DNA of 32,790 bases from CAYWNA01 sp964459305 (GCA_964459305.1 CAYWNA010000146.1:1-32790), one strand, 5' to 3'; positions 1 through 9,186 are shown, counted from the first letter of the stretch. The notes: generated from the letters alone by a model not told the origin. Numbers and translations are program-made.

Positions 1-149
1 ATATCGGCGAAAGACGGCGTCAATGCAAGAAGAATAGCTACTTTATTGGGGATGGGTGTGCATCGAATTGGGTTTCTTGCCTGCCCGCAAACGCACCTTC
101 GCCGCCATCGGTGCGACGGTTTCTGGAGTTGCTTGCCCACAGAACGCGA

Positions 150-660
150 TCAGCCCGGTGCCAACTGCAGCAGACGGCGAGGAACCTCTCGCTGGAGCAG
201 CTCGTAGAATCCAGGCTCCTCGATCCGCTCTCGCTGTCCACGCGAAAGCCAGCGTAGCGGCTCCTCCCACTGCTCCAACGGAGGAATCTCCAAGTTCATC
301 CAGCCGCGGCGTACTTCGCGGGCGACGATGCCGGTCAGATACACAGGCCGCGCCTCGGTGGGAATCGCCAGAGTTACCTTGGCCATGCGAAAACCCGGTT
401 TCTCGCTCGGCTGCGGCTTCAAGTAAATGCGAAGTTTGCCCACGCTGGGTGCGCTGGGCAGGCATCGTTGCGCCCGAGCGGCCTGCTGGTTGGTTATGAC
501 GTCCAGCGGACTGGTGACGGCCTGTCCGTCGCTCGGCTTGGCCACGCGAACGTAGATTGTTGTGGTCTCCAGGTGCACGTGCCCAAGGATCTTCTAGAAA
601 AAGCGAATGTCGGTGCCGTTCTCGATTTGATGCGTCGCGAATCTGAGCCCAAGTCTTACG
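150..660 (-). pseudogene. Decayed tyrosine recombinase (integrase) C-terminal remnant
   Basis: Read on the minus strand, this stretch carries the end of a tyrosine recombinase catalytic domain. FATHQIENGTDIRFF is followed by an in-frame TAG (594-596), then KILGHVHLETTTIYVRVA, which contains the LGH motif and the TTTIY segment that holds the nucleophilic tyrosine in this family. A tail of about 110 residues follows, ending near position 150 with the segment PPLEQWEEPLRWL. Integrases would normally read LRHSFATH before this point; here it is LGLRFATH, so the box II arginine is lost as well. A second in-frame stop lies a few codons further upstream and no N-terminal half is present. The piece is therefore a relic of a mobile or integron-like integrase, abutting the divergent gene at 739. 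The family call is firm for the LGH/TTTIY block. That the 110-residue tail belongs to the same ancestral protein is an inference; it could be a separate small ORF. Confidence 0.7.
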
Positions 661-726
661 ACGTCTTGCGACTTCGGTTACATTGGACGGGTAACCTGTT
701 TCTGGCCGCTTGCCATTGAACCACAT

Positions 727-733
727 AGGAGGG
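727..733 (+). promoter_or_regulatory. Shine-Dalgarno of the SMP-30-like gene
   Basis: TAGGAGGG sits 5 to 6 bases before the ATG at 739. This strong ribosome binding site fixes the start of the following gene. Confidence 0.7.
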
Positions 734-738
734 AAGGC

Positions 739-1719
739 ATGAAGAGTTCACTTGCCACGTTGTTGGTTTTTCTTGCCCTATTTTCATGTTTCGGCGTCGA
801 CTCGTGGGGGCCGCCTTCTGAAGCCCTCGCCCAGCACGGGTCGCCAAAGGCGATCACTTCCGCCGGTCGCGCGTCGGAAGAGCTTTTCGTCGCCTCGCCG
901 CTGACGGCGCCCGGCAGCTTTACCAGCGGTGTCGAGGGCCCGGCGTGCGATGCACAAGGCAACCTCTACGCGGTCAACTTTGCACGCCAGCAGACCATCG
1001 GCCGCGTCACGCCCAAAGGCAGCGCGAGCCTGTTTGTCGAACTGCCTGGCAAGAGCACGGGTAACGGCATTCGCTTCGACCAAAAGGGCCTCATGTATGT
1101 GGCTGACTACGTGGAACACAAGGTGTTGCGTGTGGATCCCAAGACGCGTGCCGTGACCGTGTTCGCACATAACGACGCGATGAACCAGCCGAACGACGTG
1201 GCCATCGCCGCGGACGGCACGCTGTACGCCAGCGATCCAAACTGGAAGGAAGGAACCGGCCAGCTCTGGCGTATCGACACGGATGGGCGCACCGAATGTC
1301 TTGCCAAAGGCATGGGCACGGCGAACGGAATCGAAGTCAGTCCGGACGGGCGCACGCTGTACGTGAACGAGAGCGTTCAGCGGAACGTATGGGCGTTCGA
1401 CATCACGGCCGAACGGCGGCTGGCGAACAAACGCTTGCTGCGAAAGTTCGACGACCACGGTTTCGACGGAATGCGATGCGACGTGGACGGCAATCTCTAC
1501 CTCACTCGATACGGCAAAGGTACGGTCGTGAAACTCTCGACCGGCGGCGAAATACTCCAGGAAGTCGACGTCCTCGGCTCCAACCCAACGAATGTCTGCT
1601 TTGGCGGTCCGGACGGCTGCACGGTCTATGTGACCGAAGCGAAGATTCAGCGCATCGTCCAGTTCCGAGTGGATCGCCCGGGCCTATCGTGGTCGCGATG
1701 GCAGGCGGAGAAGCAATAG
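739..1719 (+). CDS. Secreted SMP-30/gluconolactonase-like beta-propeller protein
   Basis: A 326-residue protein with a signal peptide (about residues 1-31, hydrophobic core ATLLVFLALFSCF) and a six-bladed propeller of the SMP-30/gluconolactonase/LRE type. Candidate metal ligands of the family are visible: Glu66 in GVEGP, Asn196 in ANGIEVSPDG and Asp243 in FDGM, with a possible substrate-contact Asn152 in QPND. Family members hydrolyse sugar lactones or related esters using one divalent metal. The signal peptide puts this one in the periplasm or outside. The start is supported by a strong Shine-Dalgarno sequence. The gene stands alone on its strand, next to a recombinase relic, and ends at a palindrome facing the sulfatase operon. 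The substrate cannot be told from sequence. The length fits the family once the signal peptide is removed. Confidence 0.88.
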   Translation: MKSSLATLLVFLALFSCFGVDSWGPPSEALAQHGSPKAITSAGRASEELFVASPLTAPGSFTSGVEGPACDAQGNLYAVNFARQQTIGRVTPKGSASLFVELPGKSTGNGIRFDQKGLMYVADYVEHKVLRVDPKTRAVTVFAHNDAMNQPNDVAIAADGTLYASDPNWKEGTGQLWRIDTDGRTECLAKGMGTANGIEVSPDGRTLYVNESVQRNVWAFDITAERRLANKRLLRKFDDHGFDGMRCDVDGNLYLTRYGKGTVVKLSTGGEILQEVDVLGSNPTNVCFGGPDGCTVYVTEAKIQRIVQFRVDRPGLSWSRWQAEKQ

Positions 1720-1738
1720 CCTGCCGGGGCCAACCTGT

Positions 1739-1787
1739 TGGAGTCCAGGCTTCAGCCTGTCCCGTGCAGCCTGAAGGCTGTACTCCA
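1739..1787. terminator. Imperfect inverted repeat between convergent genes
   Basis: TGGAGTCCAGGCTTCAGCCT (1739-1758) pairs with a right arm at about 1768-1787, with 17 of 20 positions matching and a 9-base loop. It lies between the convergent SMP-30-like gene and the sulfatase, so it could end transcription from both sides. No T-run follows. It may be one member of a dispersed palindromic repeat family. Confidence 0.6.
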
Positions 1788-1842
1788 GCAGAAAACTCGA
1801 GCCGGCTGCGGCGCAGCAGGACGGCCAATTCATAACGTCGGC

Positions 1843-3210
1843 CTATTTCGGCGAGACCTCTTCTGCCCAAACGACGTGGAGCTTCTGTAGGCGGGCGACG
1901 ATTTCCGGTTTCTGCTTGGCGTAGTTTGTGACTTCCGGCTGTTCGTCCGCAAGATTGTGCAGCGAGACTTGCTCACGGTTGTCCCGGCCAATCAGCTTCC
2001 AATCGCCCTCGCGCACGGCCCACTGCTTGTGCCATTGGAAGTGGAGGACCTTATGTGGCGACGCGGCAGGCTGGGAGTTGATGATTGGCAGCAGGCTGTG
2101 CCCATCGAGATCTGCCGCAGCTCTCTTGACGCCACAGAGCTCAAGCACCGTGGGATACCAGTCCATGGCCGTGACGATTTGGTCCCGCACTTCTCCCTGC
2201 GGCACGCGGTCCGGATAGCTGATGATGGCCGGCACGCGCACACCGCCTTCGAGGAATGAGCCTTTCTGACCAATCCACTTACCGGTATTGCCGCCGCCGT
2301 GGGCGCCGTAGAAATGGTCTTTCGGGTAACCACTGTTATGGTCGTCCACGCGAATACGGTTCTGGTTTTCCATCGAATGGCCGTTGTCGCTCATGAAGAT
2401 GACGATCGTGTTCTCGCGAAGTTCCAACGCCTCCAGCTTGTCGACAATTTGACCGATGTAATGGTCCGTGGTGGTAACGACCGCCGCGTAGGGCCGGCGC
2501 GGGCCGGTTAGTTTCTCGTATCGCTGTTCATGCTGCTTGAGCGCCTGTTCGGGGTAGTGGGGAATGTTGAAAGCGACATAGAGGAAGAATGGCCGCTCCT
2601 TGTTCTGTTCGATGAACTTCAACGACCGCCCCACCATCAGTTCGGGAAAGTACTCGCCTTTGGCCCAGACTTCCTTGGTGCCTTCGTACAGATCATGGAA
2701 GCCCGGTCCGTGCAGGAAATAGTGATTGTAATTGTCGATGAAGCCATCGCGGAGTCCGAAGAACTCGTCGAAGCCTTGCTTCTTCGGCCCGAAGTCTCGA
2801 TGCGAGCCAAGGTGCCATTTGCCAAACAACGCCGTGCGGTAGCCAACCGGTTTGAGTGCCTCGGCCAGCGTCACTTCCTCCAACGCCATGTTGATCCCGT
2901 CGGGACCGTTCATGTTTCCCTGCGTCCAATGGTTCACACCGCCGCGTTGCGGATGCCGGCCCGTCATCAACGCCGCCCGCGCCGGACAGCAGACCGTGTG
3001 AGCGTAAGCCTGCGTGAAACGCACGCCTGTGGCCGCGAGCTTGTCAATATTCGGTGTGTGCAGATCCTTGGAGCCGTAGCAATTAGCGTCCAGCGTGCCC
3101 TGGTCGTCGGTGAACAGAATGACGACGTTGGGCCGTTCTGCTCGGACAACGGTCGACTCCAGGATGAGCCCCCAGCCGAGGATCGCGATCGACAGTCCCT
3201 TCAGCAACAT
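1843..3210 (-). CDS. Secreted arylsulfatase-type sulfatase
   Basis: A 455-residue type I sulfatase of the alkaline phosphatase superfamily, exported by a signal peptide (residues 1-24, ending VVRA). The motif that is converted to formylglycine is CCPAR at 74-78, with Cys74 as the modified residue. Metal and active-site residues are visible at Asp35-Asp36 (FTDDQG), Lys131 (GKWHLG) and Asp275-Asn276 (MSDNGH), and Lys316 is in a typical position. Such enzymes remove sulfate esters from polysaccharides or glycosaminoglycans and need a formylglycine-generating enzyme, which is not in this window. AAGGAA upstream of the ATG supports the start. The gene is 42 bases downstream of the M20 peptidase gene on the same strand, so the two are probably cotranscribed. 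The exact substrate is unknown. Length and motif set suggest an active enzyme. Confidence 0.95.
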   Translation of the reverse strand: MLLKGLSIAILGWGLILESTVVRAERPNVVILFTDDQGTLDANCYGSKDLHTPNIDKLAATGVRFTQAYAHTVCCPARAALMTGRHPQRGGVNHWTQGNMNGPDGINMALEEVTLAEALKPVGYRTALFGKWHLGSHRDFGPKKQGFDEFFGLRDGFIDNYNHYFLHGPGFHDLYEGTKEVWAKGEYFPELMVGRSLKFIEQNKERPFFLYVAFNIPHYPEQALKQHEQRYEKLTGPRRPYAAVVTTTDHYIGQIVDKLEALELRENTIVIFMSDNGHSMENQNRIRVDDHNSGYPKDHFYGAHGGGNTGKWIGQKGSFLEGGVRVPAIISYPDRVPQGEVRDQIVTAMDWYPTVLELCGVKRAAADLDGHSLLPIINSQPAASPHKVLHFQWHKQWAVREGDWKLIGRDNREQVSLHNLADEQPEVTNYAKQKPEIVARLQKLHVVWAEEVSPK

Positions 3211-3252
3211 GATATAGTTCCTTTCCGCAAGATCCGTACCTCTTTCTTGAGT

Positions 3253-4458
3253 CTACGCTTCGCGGCTGCCGTATTTGCATGCAAACTGGTAATAGATGTC
3301 GGCCGCGGCGGTCAGTTGGTCGATGGCAACCCATTCGTCGGCAGTGTGCGCTTGCTCGATTGAGCCGGGGCCGAAGACAACGGTGGGGATGCCGGTTGAC
3401 GAAAACGCCGGTGCGTCCGTGCCGTATGGCACGCCGATGCATTGGCCCGGATGGTTGCAGTGACCAATCGTTTCGCTCAGGCCCGCGGCCAACTGCGCAT
3501 TGAGGTCATCTTTCAGACCGCGAAGCATCTGGTGCGGCTCGTCGGACTCTACGGCGTCCCCTCGATCCAATTCATCCGCCAGATAGGATTTGGCATGCTC
3601 GTACGCCTCGATCGGGTCTTCATCGGGCAACAGCCGGCGATCGATTTCGATCGTGCAGCGGTCGGGAATGGTGTTGACGCTGACTCCGCCGGAGATGATG
3701 CCGACACTCAACGTTGGCGTGCCGACGAGCGAATGACGGCCTAGATGGGGCACCACGTCACACGCGTATTTCTCCGTGGCCGTCAAAACGCAGCTCATGC
3801 GATAGATCGCATTGTCGCCCATTTGGGGCTGCGAACTGTGACCGGCGCGGCCGCGCGTGTGACAGCGCCATCGCACGACTCCTTTGTGCGCCACAACCAC
3901 GTTCAACTCCGTAGGTTCCGCGACGATCACCCCATCCGGCGCCCGCGGGATCAGTTCACGGTCGCCGTTGGACCAGAGCTTCGGCATCTCTGAAGCACCG
4001 GCAAAGCCGTATTCTTCGTTGACCGAACAGGCCATCACGATCGTCGGCAGCTGTGGCGGACGTTCTTCGACCAATCGCGACAAGGCCGTCAGCATCGAAG
4101 CCATGCCGCCTTTGATATCGCATGACCCGCGTCCGTAGACACGACCGTCTCGAATCTCCGGCGTCCATGGTGGAATCGTCATTCCGTCGACTGGCACGGT
4201 GTCTTGGTGCACTTCGAACATCAGTATCCGACCGCCTTTTTCCGGCGGGATGTCGCCGTCCAGGCGAGCCAGAATATTGTCCTGCTTGGGCCCGACCGTC
4301 TGCCTTTGCCATGGCAGTCCCAGCCGCTCGAACACGCGTTGCAGATATTCGGTCACGCGGTGTTCATAGAATTCCTCCCCGGTCGCGTCGCGGCCCATGG
4401 GATTAACGCTGGGAAGGCTCACTAGATCACAGAGTGTCTCGACAACATCCAGAGGCAT
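3253..4458 (-). CDS. M20-family metallopeptidase/deacylase (ArgE/DapE-like)
   Basis: A 401-residue dizinc hydrolase of the M20 family without a signal peptide, so probably cytoplasmic. The catalytic core is readable: His84-x-Asp86 in FEVHQDTVP, the bridging Asp114 in GSCDIKGGMA, and Glu148-Glu149 in VNEEYGF (catalytic base and metal ligand). AEPTELN supplies the next acidic ligand and a late His lies in EQAHTADEW. The dimerisation domain is inserted after about residue 180, as usual for the family. Relatives are acetylornithine deacetylase, succinyl-diaminopimelate desuccinylase and various aminoacylases. The sequence alone does not choose between them, and no arg or dap genes are nearby. It is the first gene of a likely two-gene unit with the sulfatase. 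No strong ribosome binding site is seen, so a slightly different start is possible. Confidence 0.88.
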   Translation of the reverse strand: MPLDVVETLCDLVSLPSVNPMGRDATGEEFYEHRVTEYLQRVFERLGLPWQRQTVGPKQDNILARLDGDIPPEKGGRILMFEVHQDTVPVDGMTIPPWTPEIRDGRVYGRGSCDIKGGMASMLTALSRLVEERPPQLPTIVMACSVNEEYGFAGASEMPKLWSNGDRELIPRAPDGVIVAEPTELNVVVAHKGVVRWRCHTRGRAGHSSQPQMGDNAIYRMSCVLTATEKYACDVVPHLGRHSLVGTPTLSVGIISGGVSVNTIPDRCTIEIDRRLLPDEDPIEAYEHAKSYLADELDRGDAVESDEPHQMLRGLKDDLNAQLAAGLSETIGHCNHPGQCIGVPYGTDAPAFSSTGIPTVVFGPGSIEQAHTADEWVAIDQLTAAADIYYQFACKYGSREA

Positions 4459-4512
4459 CGTGAAGACTCGCTTCGTGCTGTAAACTCATCGAATGAGCAA
4501 GGACCAAATCCC

Positions 4513-4567
4513 AATGACGAATCGCGCCGGCGCCCGCTACACCGCCGGCCGGCGTTCTTTCGTCATT
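4513..4567. repeat. Inverted repeat AATGACGAA/TTCGTCATT
   Basis: A perfect 9-bp inverted repeat (4513-4521 and 4559-4567) flanks a GC-rich core that is itself palindromic. It lies between the divergent M20 and pyrophosphohydrolase genes, just before the latter's ribosome binding site. It could be an operator, or simply an intergenic repeat. Confidence 0.6.
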
Positions 4568-4591
4568 CATGCTTAGGAGACCAGTTTAACG

Positions 4592-4966
4592 ATGTCCGAT
4601 CAAGAAACAACAATAGCCGAACTGCGCGCTACGGTTCGCGATTTTGTCGATGCTCGTGACTGGCACCAATTCCACTCGCCCAAGAATTTGAGTATGGCGC
4701 TGGCAATCGAGGCGGCTGAGTTGATGGAGCATTTTCAATGGCTCACCACCGACGCGTCGCGAACCGTTGGCGACAAGTCCGACAAGATGAACGCGATTGG
4801 CGAAGAACTGGCCGATGTGCTCTGCTATACCCTGGCCATCGCCAACGAGTTGGACATCGATCTCAGCTCGGCGTTGGAGGACAAAATGAAGAAAAACGAG
4901 ACGAAATACCCGGCCGACGAGTACCGTGGGCGGTACGGGCCCGAGGACGATTCAGAATCCGGTTAA
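4592..4966 (+). CDS. dCTPase/MazG-like nucleotide pyrophosphohydrolase
   Basis: A 124-residue all-alpha NTP pyrophosphohydrolase, resembling the RS21-C6/DCTPP1 branch of the MazG-like group. These enzymes split noncanonical or excess (d)NTPs to the monophosphate and pyrophosphate, cleaning the nucleotide pool. The Mg-binding pairs are visible as Glu40-x2-Glu43 (IEAAELMEHFQW) and Glu71-Glu72-x2-Asp75 (EELADVLCY). Trp24 and the H-x-P-K-N-L segment at 28-33 match the substrate-pocket region of this branch. AGGAGA lies 11 bases before the ATG. The length is normal for a single-domain member. The stop codon overlaps the stop codon of the convergent lipoprotein gene, leaving no room for an intergenic terminator. 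Confidence 0.9.
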   Translation: MSDQETTIAELRATVRDFVDARDWHQFHSPKNLSMALAIEAAELMEHFQWLTTDASRTVGDKSDKMNAIGEELADVLCYTLAIANELDIDLSSALEDKMKKNETKYPADEYRGRYGPEDDSESG

Positions 4967-7900
4967 TCGGGCACGCGCCACAGGCGGATCGAGCCGTCGT
5001 AGTGAGCGGAAACGATACCGCGTGGATCAGGCAGGTAGGCCACTTTCTGCGTATAGTTTCCGCTGGCGCGAGGACCGCTGGGGGATAGCTGTTGGACCGA
5101 AGTGCCGTCTTCGACATTCCAGAGCTGGATCTCGCCGTAGAACCCGCCGCCGGTAACCAGCCGATGTCCGTCAGGCGAAAAATCGAGACAGGCGCGGGGG
5201 CTGTTGGTGGAAATTCGTCGGACTTCCTGCCCGCTGGTCACATTCCAGATGATAACTGCATTCGGACTTGCTGAGGCCACCAGGCGACCATCCGGCGAAA
5301 AGGCAATGTCCGATACACTGCTGCCATGCCCCGTCAAACGCTGGACCGCCGTGCCCTGGGCGAGTGACCAAACGTCCGTCGTACCGCTGGCGCCGGTGCT
5401 TGCTGTGGCGATCAAGCGACCATCGGGTGAGAAAGCGATGGCAGAAGGGTAGCCGTCGGTGCGCAGTTGTCCCAGCGCCCGGTTCGCAGAGATGTCCCAT
5501 ATGCCGACATTCGGGCGCGTCGTACTGCTGTACCGTACGCCCCACACCAAGCGTCGACCATCGGGCGAAAACGCGATGACCGAGGCCTGGTAACGGGTGG
5601 GGATTTGTCCCGTCAGCGAGCCGGTCTGCGCGTTCCACACACCCAGCTTATCACGCTGCAGATTGCCGACGACGAATTGCTCGTTTGGCGAGATGGCCAC
5701 CGCGTAACAATAGGAAGCCCCTGTCGTGATTCGATTCAGCGGCTGTCCCGTGGCTAGGTCCCAAACGATGATCGTTCCGTCCTCGCCGCTTGTCGCCGCC
5801 CGGCGTCCACTGCTCGAGACGGACAGGTCCAGCACGGTATCAGTATGACCCGCGAGTCGCCGCAATTCGCCGACCGAACCGTCTAGCCAGGCGAATCGCT
5901 TTGTGCCGCCCGTCGCTGAGCCTGAGATCGGCGTCGCCTTTTCGGCCAGTTCTTCCAGACGTTTCCCCACCTTCGCCTTCATGAACCCTGACAGCGTGGG
6001 CCGGGCCGTTTCGTACCAATGCTGAGCCCGCAAGTAGGCGCCGTTCTGTTCGTAGTCCTTCGCTTTCTCCGCCCAACTGAACCACGCATCAGCCACGGAT
6101 ACCCGCTCCTTGCCGTCGGTTGGTCCTTGAGCATCCAGCTTGGCCACCGACGCCAATGCGGCATCGCTGCTCTTGGCCAAATGCTTGACACCATCCGTCC
6201 AGTTCCCCTTCCCAAAACACAGGTACTTGCCGAGCGCAGAGTTGGCCTCCGGGTCGTCCGAAGCATCGTCCAGCGTCTTGCGGGCCGATTCTGCTGCCTG
6301 CCAACGCTTCTGTTCCACATCAACCTCCCGGTTGCGAATCTGCGCCGTTCGCATCAGGTCTGTGTCCTTGATGTTTCTGGCCAGGCTGATCGCCATCGTC
6401 AGCATACTGTCGGCCGTACGATATTGATCTGCCGCTGCGGACTGATTGCCAACGTCCATGGCCGTTTCCGCCAAACTCCGTCGAACCCGAGGGTCCCGGA
6501 CGTTGGACGAGAGTTGCTTGAGCGTATCGGCTTTCATCGAGAGCAGATCGATCTCGAATCGACGATCCAGGTCATTCACAGCCCGCAGCGCCGTGTCCAT
6601 GTCGCCCGCGTCGGCAGTCAAGTCGCGAGCCTGCATCAGTACGACATAAATCGTTGCCGGATTCTCTTCTTCCTCGCAGGTCTTCAACAACATCTTCGCC
6701 AGTTCCACCTTGGCCTGGGGCGTCCGCGCCCTGTCGAATTGGTCGCCCAGGATTTCCTTGACCTCATCCAGTGATTTCTTCTGTTCGTCCTCCGCGGGGA
6801 CCTTGAGCCGCACAGCCGTCTTCACGACGGGTTTCGACTTCGCTGGAACCGGCAGGACCGGCTTGGGATGCGTAGGCGGGCGCGAAGCAACCACGGGGGC
6901 ATTGGAAGCTCGGAGTGCAACCCATTGAGCACCCGCAATCGTGCCATGCCGGTTGTTGCCGGAGAGATCAGCAATCAAGTTTCCCGTAGGTCGTGAGAAA
7001 TCTGACAGTACCAGTGTATTTGAATCTCGTTGGAAGACTTGTGGCGGCGTGAACTGCTCCCGGTAACGCACGGTCGAAGACAATCGAAATGCACGAATGA
7101 GCCCGCGCAAGTCTGCGTCATTGGTGTGGTCTGGAGTGAAACCCAGCCATAGGTTTCTGGGACTGGGCCGCGTGGAAGCAATACTGGCACTCGACTTGTT
7201 TGCTAGACGGCGCTGACCGTCCACATAAAGCGACGCCGACCAACCGTCTGCCGTGGTCTCGCTGCAAACGGCCAGGTGCTGCCATTCTGGCTGCCGACTC
7301 TCGCTGCAACGATAATAGTGGTTATGGGTCTTGCCATCTTGGCTGGCGAGAACAAAGAAGTAGGTCAAACGTCGTGCCGTGCCCGCGGGGCCCATCGGTG
7401 TGACGCTGGCTTTCACGAACCAGCCCGCCGCGCCTTGACCGACCTCAGGGCTGGTCGGTGCTTGCGCCCACGTGCTTATAAAACGATTCGTGAAACCCCG
7501 GGTGGGATCGAATGGCTCTGATCGAAACCACATTTCCGCCGTGAAACTCTTGCCAATGTCGGCCAGACCACGCGTGTTCTGCAACTCCACGTGGTGGCGG
7601 CCGTTGAAGCGGAGTGCGAAGCCTTCGCCGGGACTGATCGACACGGGCGGCGGGATGGTGCCAACCGTGCCCGGTGCTGGCATAGTTGGCTGCTGCTGTG
7701 TAACGCCTCCCGCTGCAGAAGCCTTACTGCTGTCGCGCCAACCGCCAGGATGCAGGACCGTCCATTTCTTGCTCACGTCCAATCTGGCGAAGGCCGCGTG
7801 GTCCGCATACAGTCGTCGCGTCACGTCGCGATCGGCTTCGTGGAGTTCGACGTACTCCTCCGTCCGTTTCGTCTCCACCAACTTGACCTCCCTGGTCCCA

Positions 7901-8664
7901 TTTTTCATCAGCCACCCCGAATCGGTCTTCCGGTACAACGCGTCGCCGTCTGACTGCCGCCATAGATCACACCGCGCCAATCCGGGACTCACATTGGTCG
8001 GCGAAACGGAAGTCTCGACCGGCGCCTCGTCGCCCCATTCCAACGCCACAAAATTGGCTGTGTCGTCGAACGCCGAAGCGGTCCATTGACCACCCGGCAA
8101 CATCAACGCGAGTGCGTCGGCGGTCTGCGAGGATGGCACGGAGGCGCCCCAGTTGAAATACGCTTGGCGCTGTCGAAGGTTGTTCAACCAGTCAGTGCCG
8201 GCCAGCTTGAATAGACCGAGATAGGTTTTCCCTTTCAAATGCTGGGCGGCAAACGCGTTTTCCTCGGCAGAACTCACAACCATCAGACGTCCGCCCGTAT
8301 CGACTGCCAATTGCAGCGCGTCGTTGATGCTGGCCGGACCTGCGGAGAACCAGTACCAATTCTCGTTCCAGCTAATTGCATCGGGAGGAGCTTTTGCGGG
8401 TCGGCCGGGAGAATCTGCCGCTTCTTGATCTTGCTCGGATGCGGACGTGCCGGTCTCTTCAGGCGTCGATGCTTCACCGGCACCGTCCGGCGGTGTCTCC
8501 GTGCCGGAGGCGCCTGGCTGATTCTCTCCAACAGTCGGCGTATCCACCTCGGGCGAATCACCGCAGCCTGAAAACAACGCGGCGGTGACGATCGACGCAA
8601 GAAGCAATCCCGCGGCATCGATGAGGTGTGCAGTAGCGGGAATCCGGAGATGTTTCCGCAACAT
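4963..8664 (-). CDS. Giant lipoprotein: C-type lectin-like, LamG, helical and WD40 domains
   Basis: A 1233-residue exported protein. A hydrophobic segment (17-33) ends in FSGC, a probable lipobox with Cys34, followed by an acidic/proline-rich spacer (about 38-95). Domains in order: C-type lectin-like fold (98-210, with WNENWYWF, a GGRLMVVSSAEE segment and a final FVALEW); a Lys/Glu-rich linker; a concanavalin/LamG-like domain (348-585, FALRFNGRHHVEL and FTAEMWF); a proline-rich hinge; a helical, possibly TPR-like region (about 625-880); and seven WD40 repeats (about 895-1233), enough for one closed propeller. Such proteins bind glycans or partners at the cell surface; no catalytic motif is seen. 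The gene follows the NUDIX gene on the same strand after 117 bases. AGGAC precedes the ATG. The architecture is certain at the domain-class level. The role is unknown. Confidence 0.88.
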   Translation of the reverse strand: MLRKHLRIPATAHLIDAAGLLLASIVTAALFSGCGDSPEVDTPTVGENQPGASGTETPPDGAGEASTPEETGTSASEQDQEAADSPGRPAKAPPDAISWNENWYWFSAGPASINDALQLAVDTGGRLMVVSSAEENAFAAQHLKGKTYLGLFKLAGTDWLNNLRQRQAYFNWGASVPSSQTADALALMLPGGQWTASAFDDTANFVALEWGDEAPVETSVSPTNVSPGLARCDLWRQSDGDALYRKTDSGWLMKNGTREVKLVETKRTEEYVELHEADRDVTRRLYADHAAFARLDVSKKWTVLHPGGWRDSSKASAAGGVTQQQPTMPAPGTVGTIPPPVSISPGEGFALRFNGRHHVELQNTRGLADIGKSFTAEMWFRSEPFDPTRGFTNRFISTWAQAPTSPEVGQGAAGWFVKASVTPMGPAGTARRLTYFFVLASQDGKTHNHYYRCSESRQPEWQHLAVCSETTADGWSASLYVDGQRRLANKSSASIASTRPSPRNLWLGFTPDHTNDADLRGLIRAFRLSSTVRYREQFTPPQVFQRDSNTLVLSDFSRPTGNLIADLSGNNRHGTIAGAQWVALRASNAPVVASRPPTHPKPVLPVPAKSKPVVKTAVRLKVPAEDEQKKSLDEVKEILGDQFDRARTPQAKVELAKMLLKTCEEEENPATIYVVLMQARDLTADAGDMDTALRAVNDLDRRFEIDLLSMKADTLKQLSSNVRDPRVRRSLAETAMDVGNQSAAADQYRTADSMLTMAISLARNIKDTDLMRTAQIRNREVDVEQKRWQAAESARKTLDDASDDPEANSALGKYLCFGKGNWTDGVKHLAKSSDAALASVAKLDAQGPTDGKERVSVADAWFSWAEKAKDYEQNGAYLRAQHWYETARPTLSGFMKAKVGKRLEELAEKATPISGSATGGTKRFAWLDGSVGELRRLAGHTDTVLDLSVSSSGRRAATSGEDGTIIVWDLATGQPLNRITTGASYCYAVAISPNEQFVVGNLQRDKLGVWNAQTGSLTGQIPTRYQASVIAFSPDGRRLVWGVRYSSTTRPNVGIWDISANRALGQLRTDGYPSAIAFSPDGRLIATASTGASGTTDVWSLAQGTAVQRLTGHGSSVSDIAFSPDGRLVASASPNAVIIWNVTSGQEVRRISTNSPRACLDFSPDGHRLVTGGGFYGEIQLWNVEDGTSVQQLSPSGPRASGNYTQKVAYLPDPRGIVSAHYDGSIRLWRVPD

Positions 8665-8781
8665 GACGTAGTCCTATTCGCATTGTGAAGAGAATGATAC
8701 AGCTCAGACCGGCCGATCAAAGACTTGCCCTGCCCGCCGCTCATTGTAACCGTTTACCGGAAAGGGGGGCAAGTACGCTGT

Positions 8782-9186
8782 TCACTTCTCCTTGATCAAC
8801 TGTTCCAAGCGATCCAAGAAAACGGCCTGATCGGGATGGATCAGTCGGCGTGCCTCGTCGATTGTCACGAACTCCGCGCGATCGACTTCCCACGACGCAC
8901 AGTGCGGCTCGGCATCGGGCGGAGCCGGACCTGCGAAGCAATGGATGCGTTTGTGGCTCTTTCGATATTTGATCCAATCAAGCGATGCCAGTTGGCCGGC
9001 CGTCACACCGGTTTCCTCCAGTGTCTCCCGGCGCGCGGCGGTTTCCAGATCCTCGCCTTCGTCCGGAATCCCTTTCGGAATGCTCCACGGAGCCCGACGA
9101 TTGTAGTTGCCCGACGGATGGACCAACAGGACTTCCAACTGATCTTCGCGAGGGCGATACAGCAGCGTGCCGGCGGATTCAACCAT
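8782..9186 (-). CDS. NUDIX hydrolase
   Basis: A 134-residue single-domain NUDIX protein. The Nudix box runs from Gly39 to Val61: Gly39, Glu45, Arg53-Glu54 and Glu57-Glu58, ending in TGV. It is complete apart from Thr where an aliphatic residue usually follows RE. Family members cleave a nucleoside diphosphate linked to another group, using Mg. The N-terminal segment ESAGTLLYRPREDQLEVLLV and the SGNYNRRAPWSIPKG block resemble the diadenosine-polyphosphate/general NTP type, but the substrate is not predictable. It is the upstream neighbour of the large lipoprotein gene and is divergent from the broken barrel gene. A link to the nearby pyrophosphohydrolase (4592) as a second nucleotide-cleaning enzyme is possible but is only an inference. 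Confidence 0.92.
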   Translation of the reverse strand: MVESAGTLLYRPREDQLEVLLVHPSGNYNRRAPWSIPKGIPDEGEDLETAARRETLEETGVTAGQLASLDWIKYRKSHKRIHCFAGPAPPDAEPHCASWEVDRAEFVTIDEARRLIHPDQAVFLDRLEQLIKEK

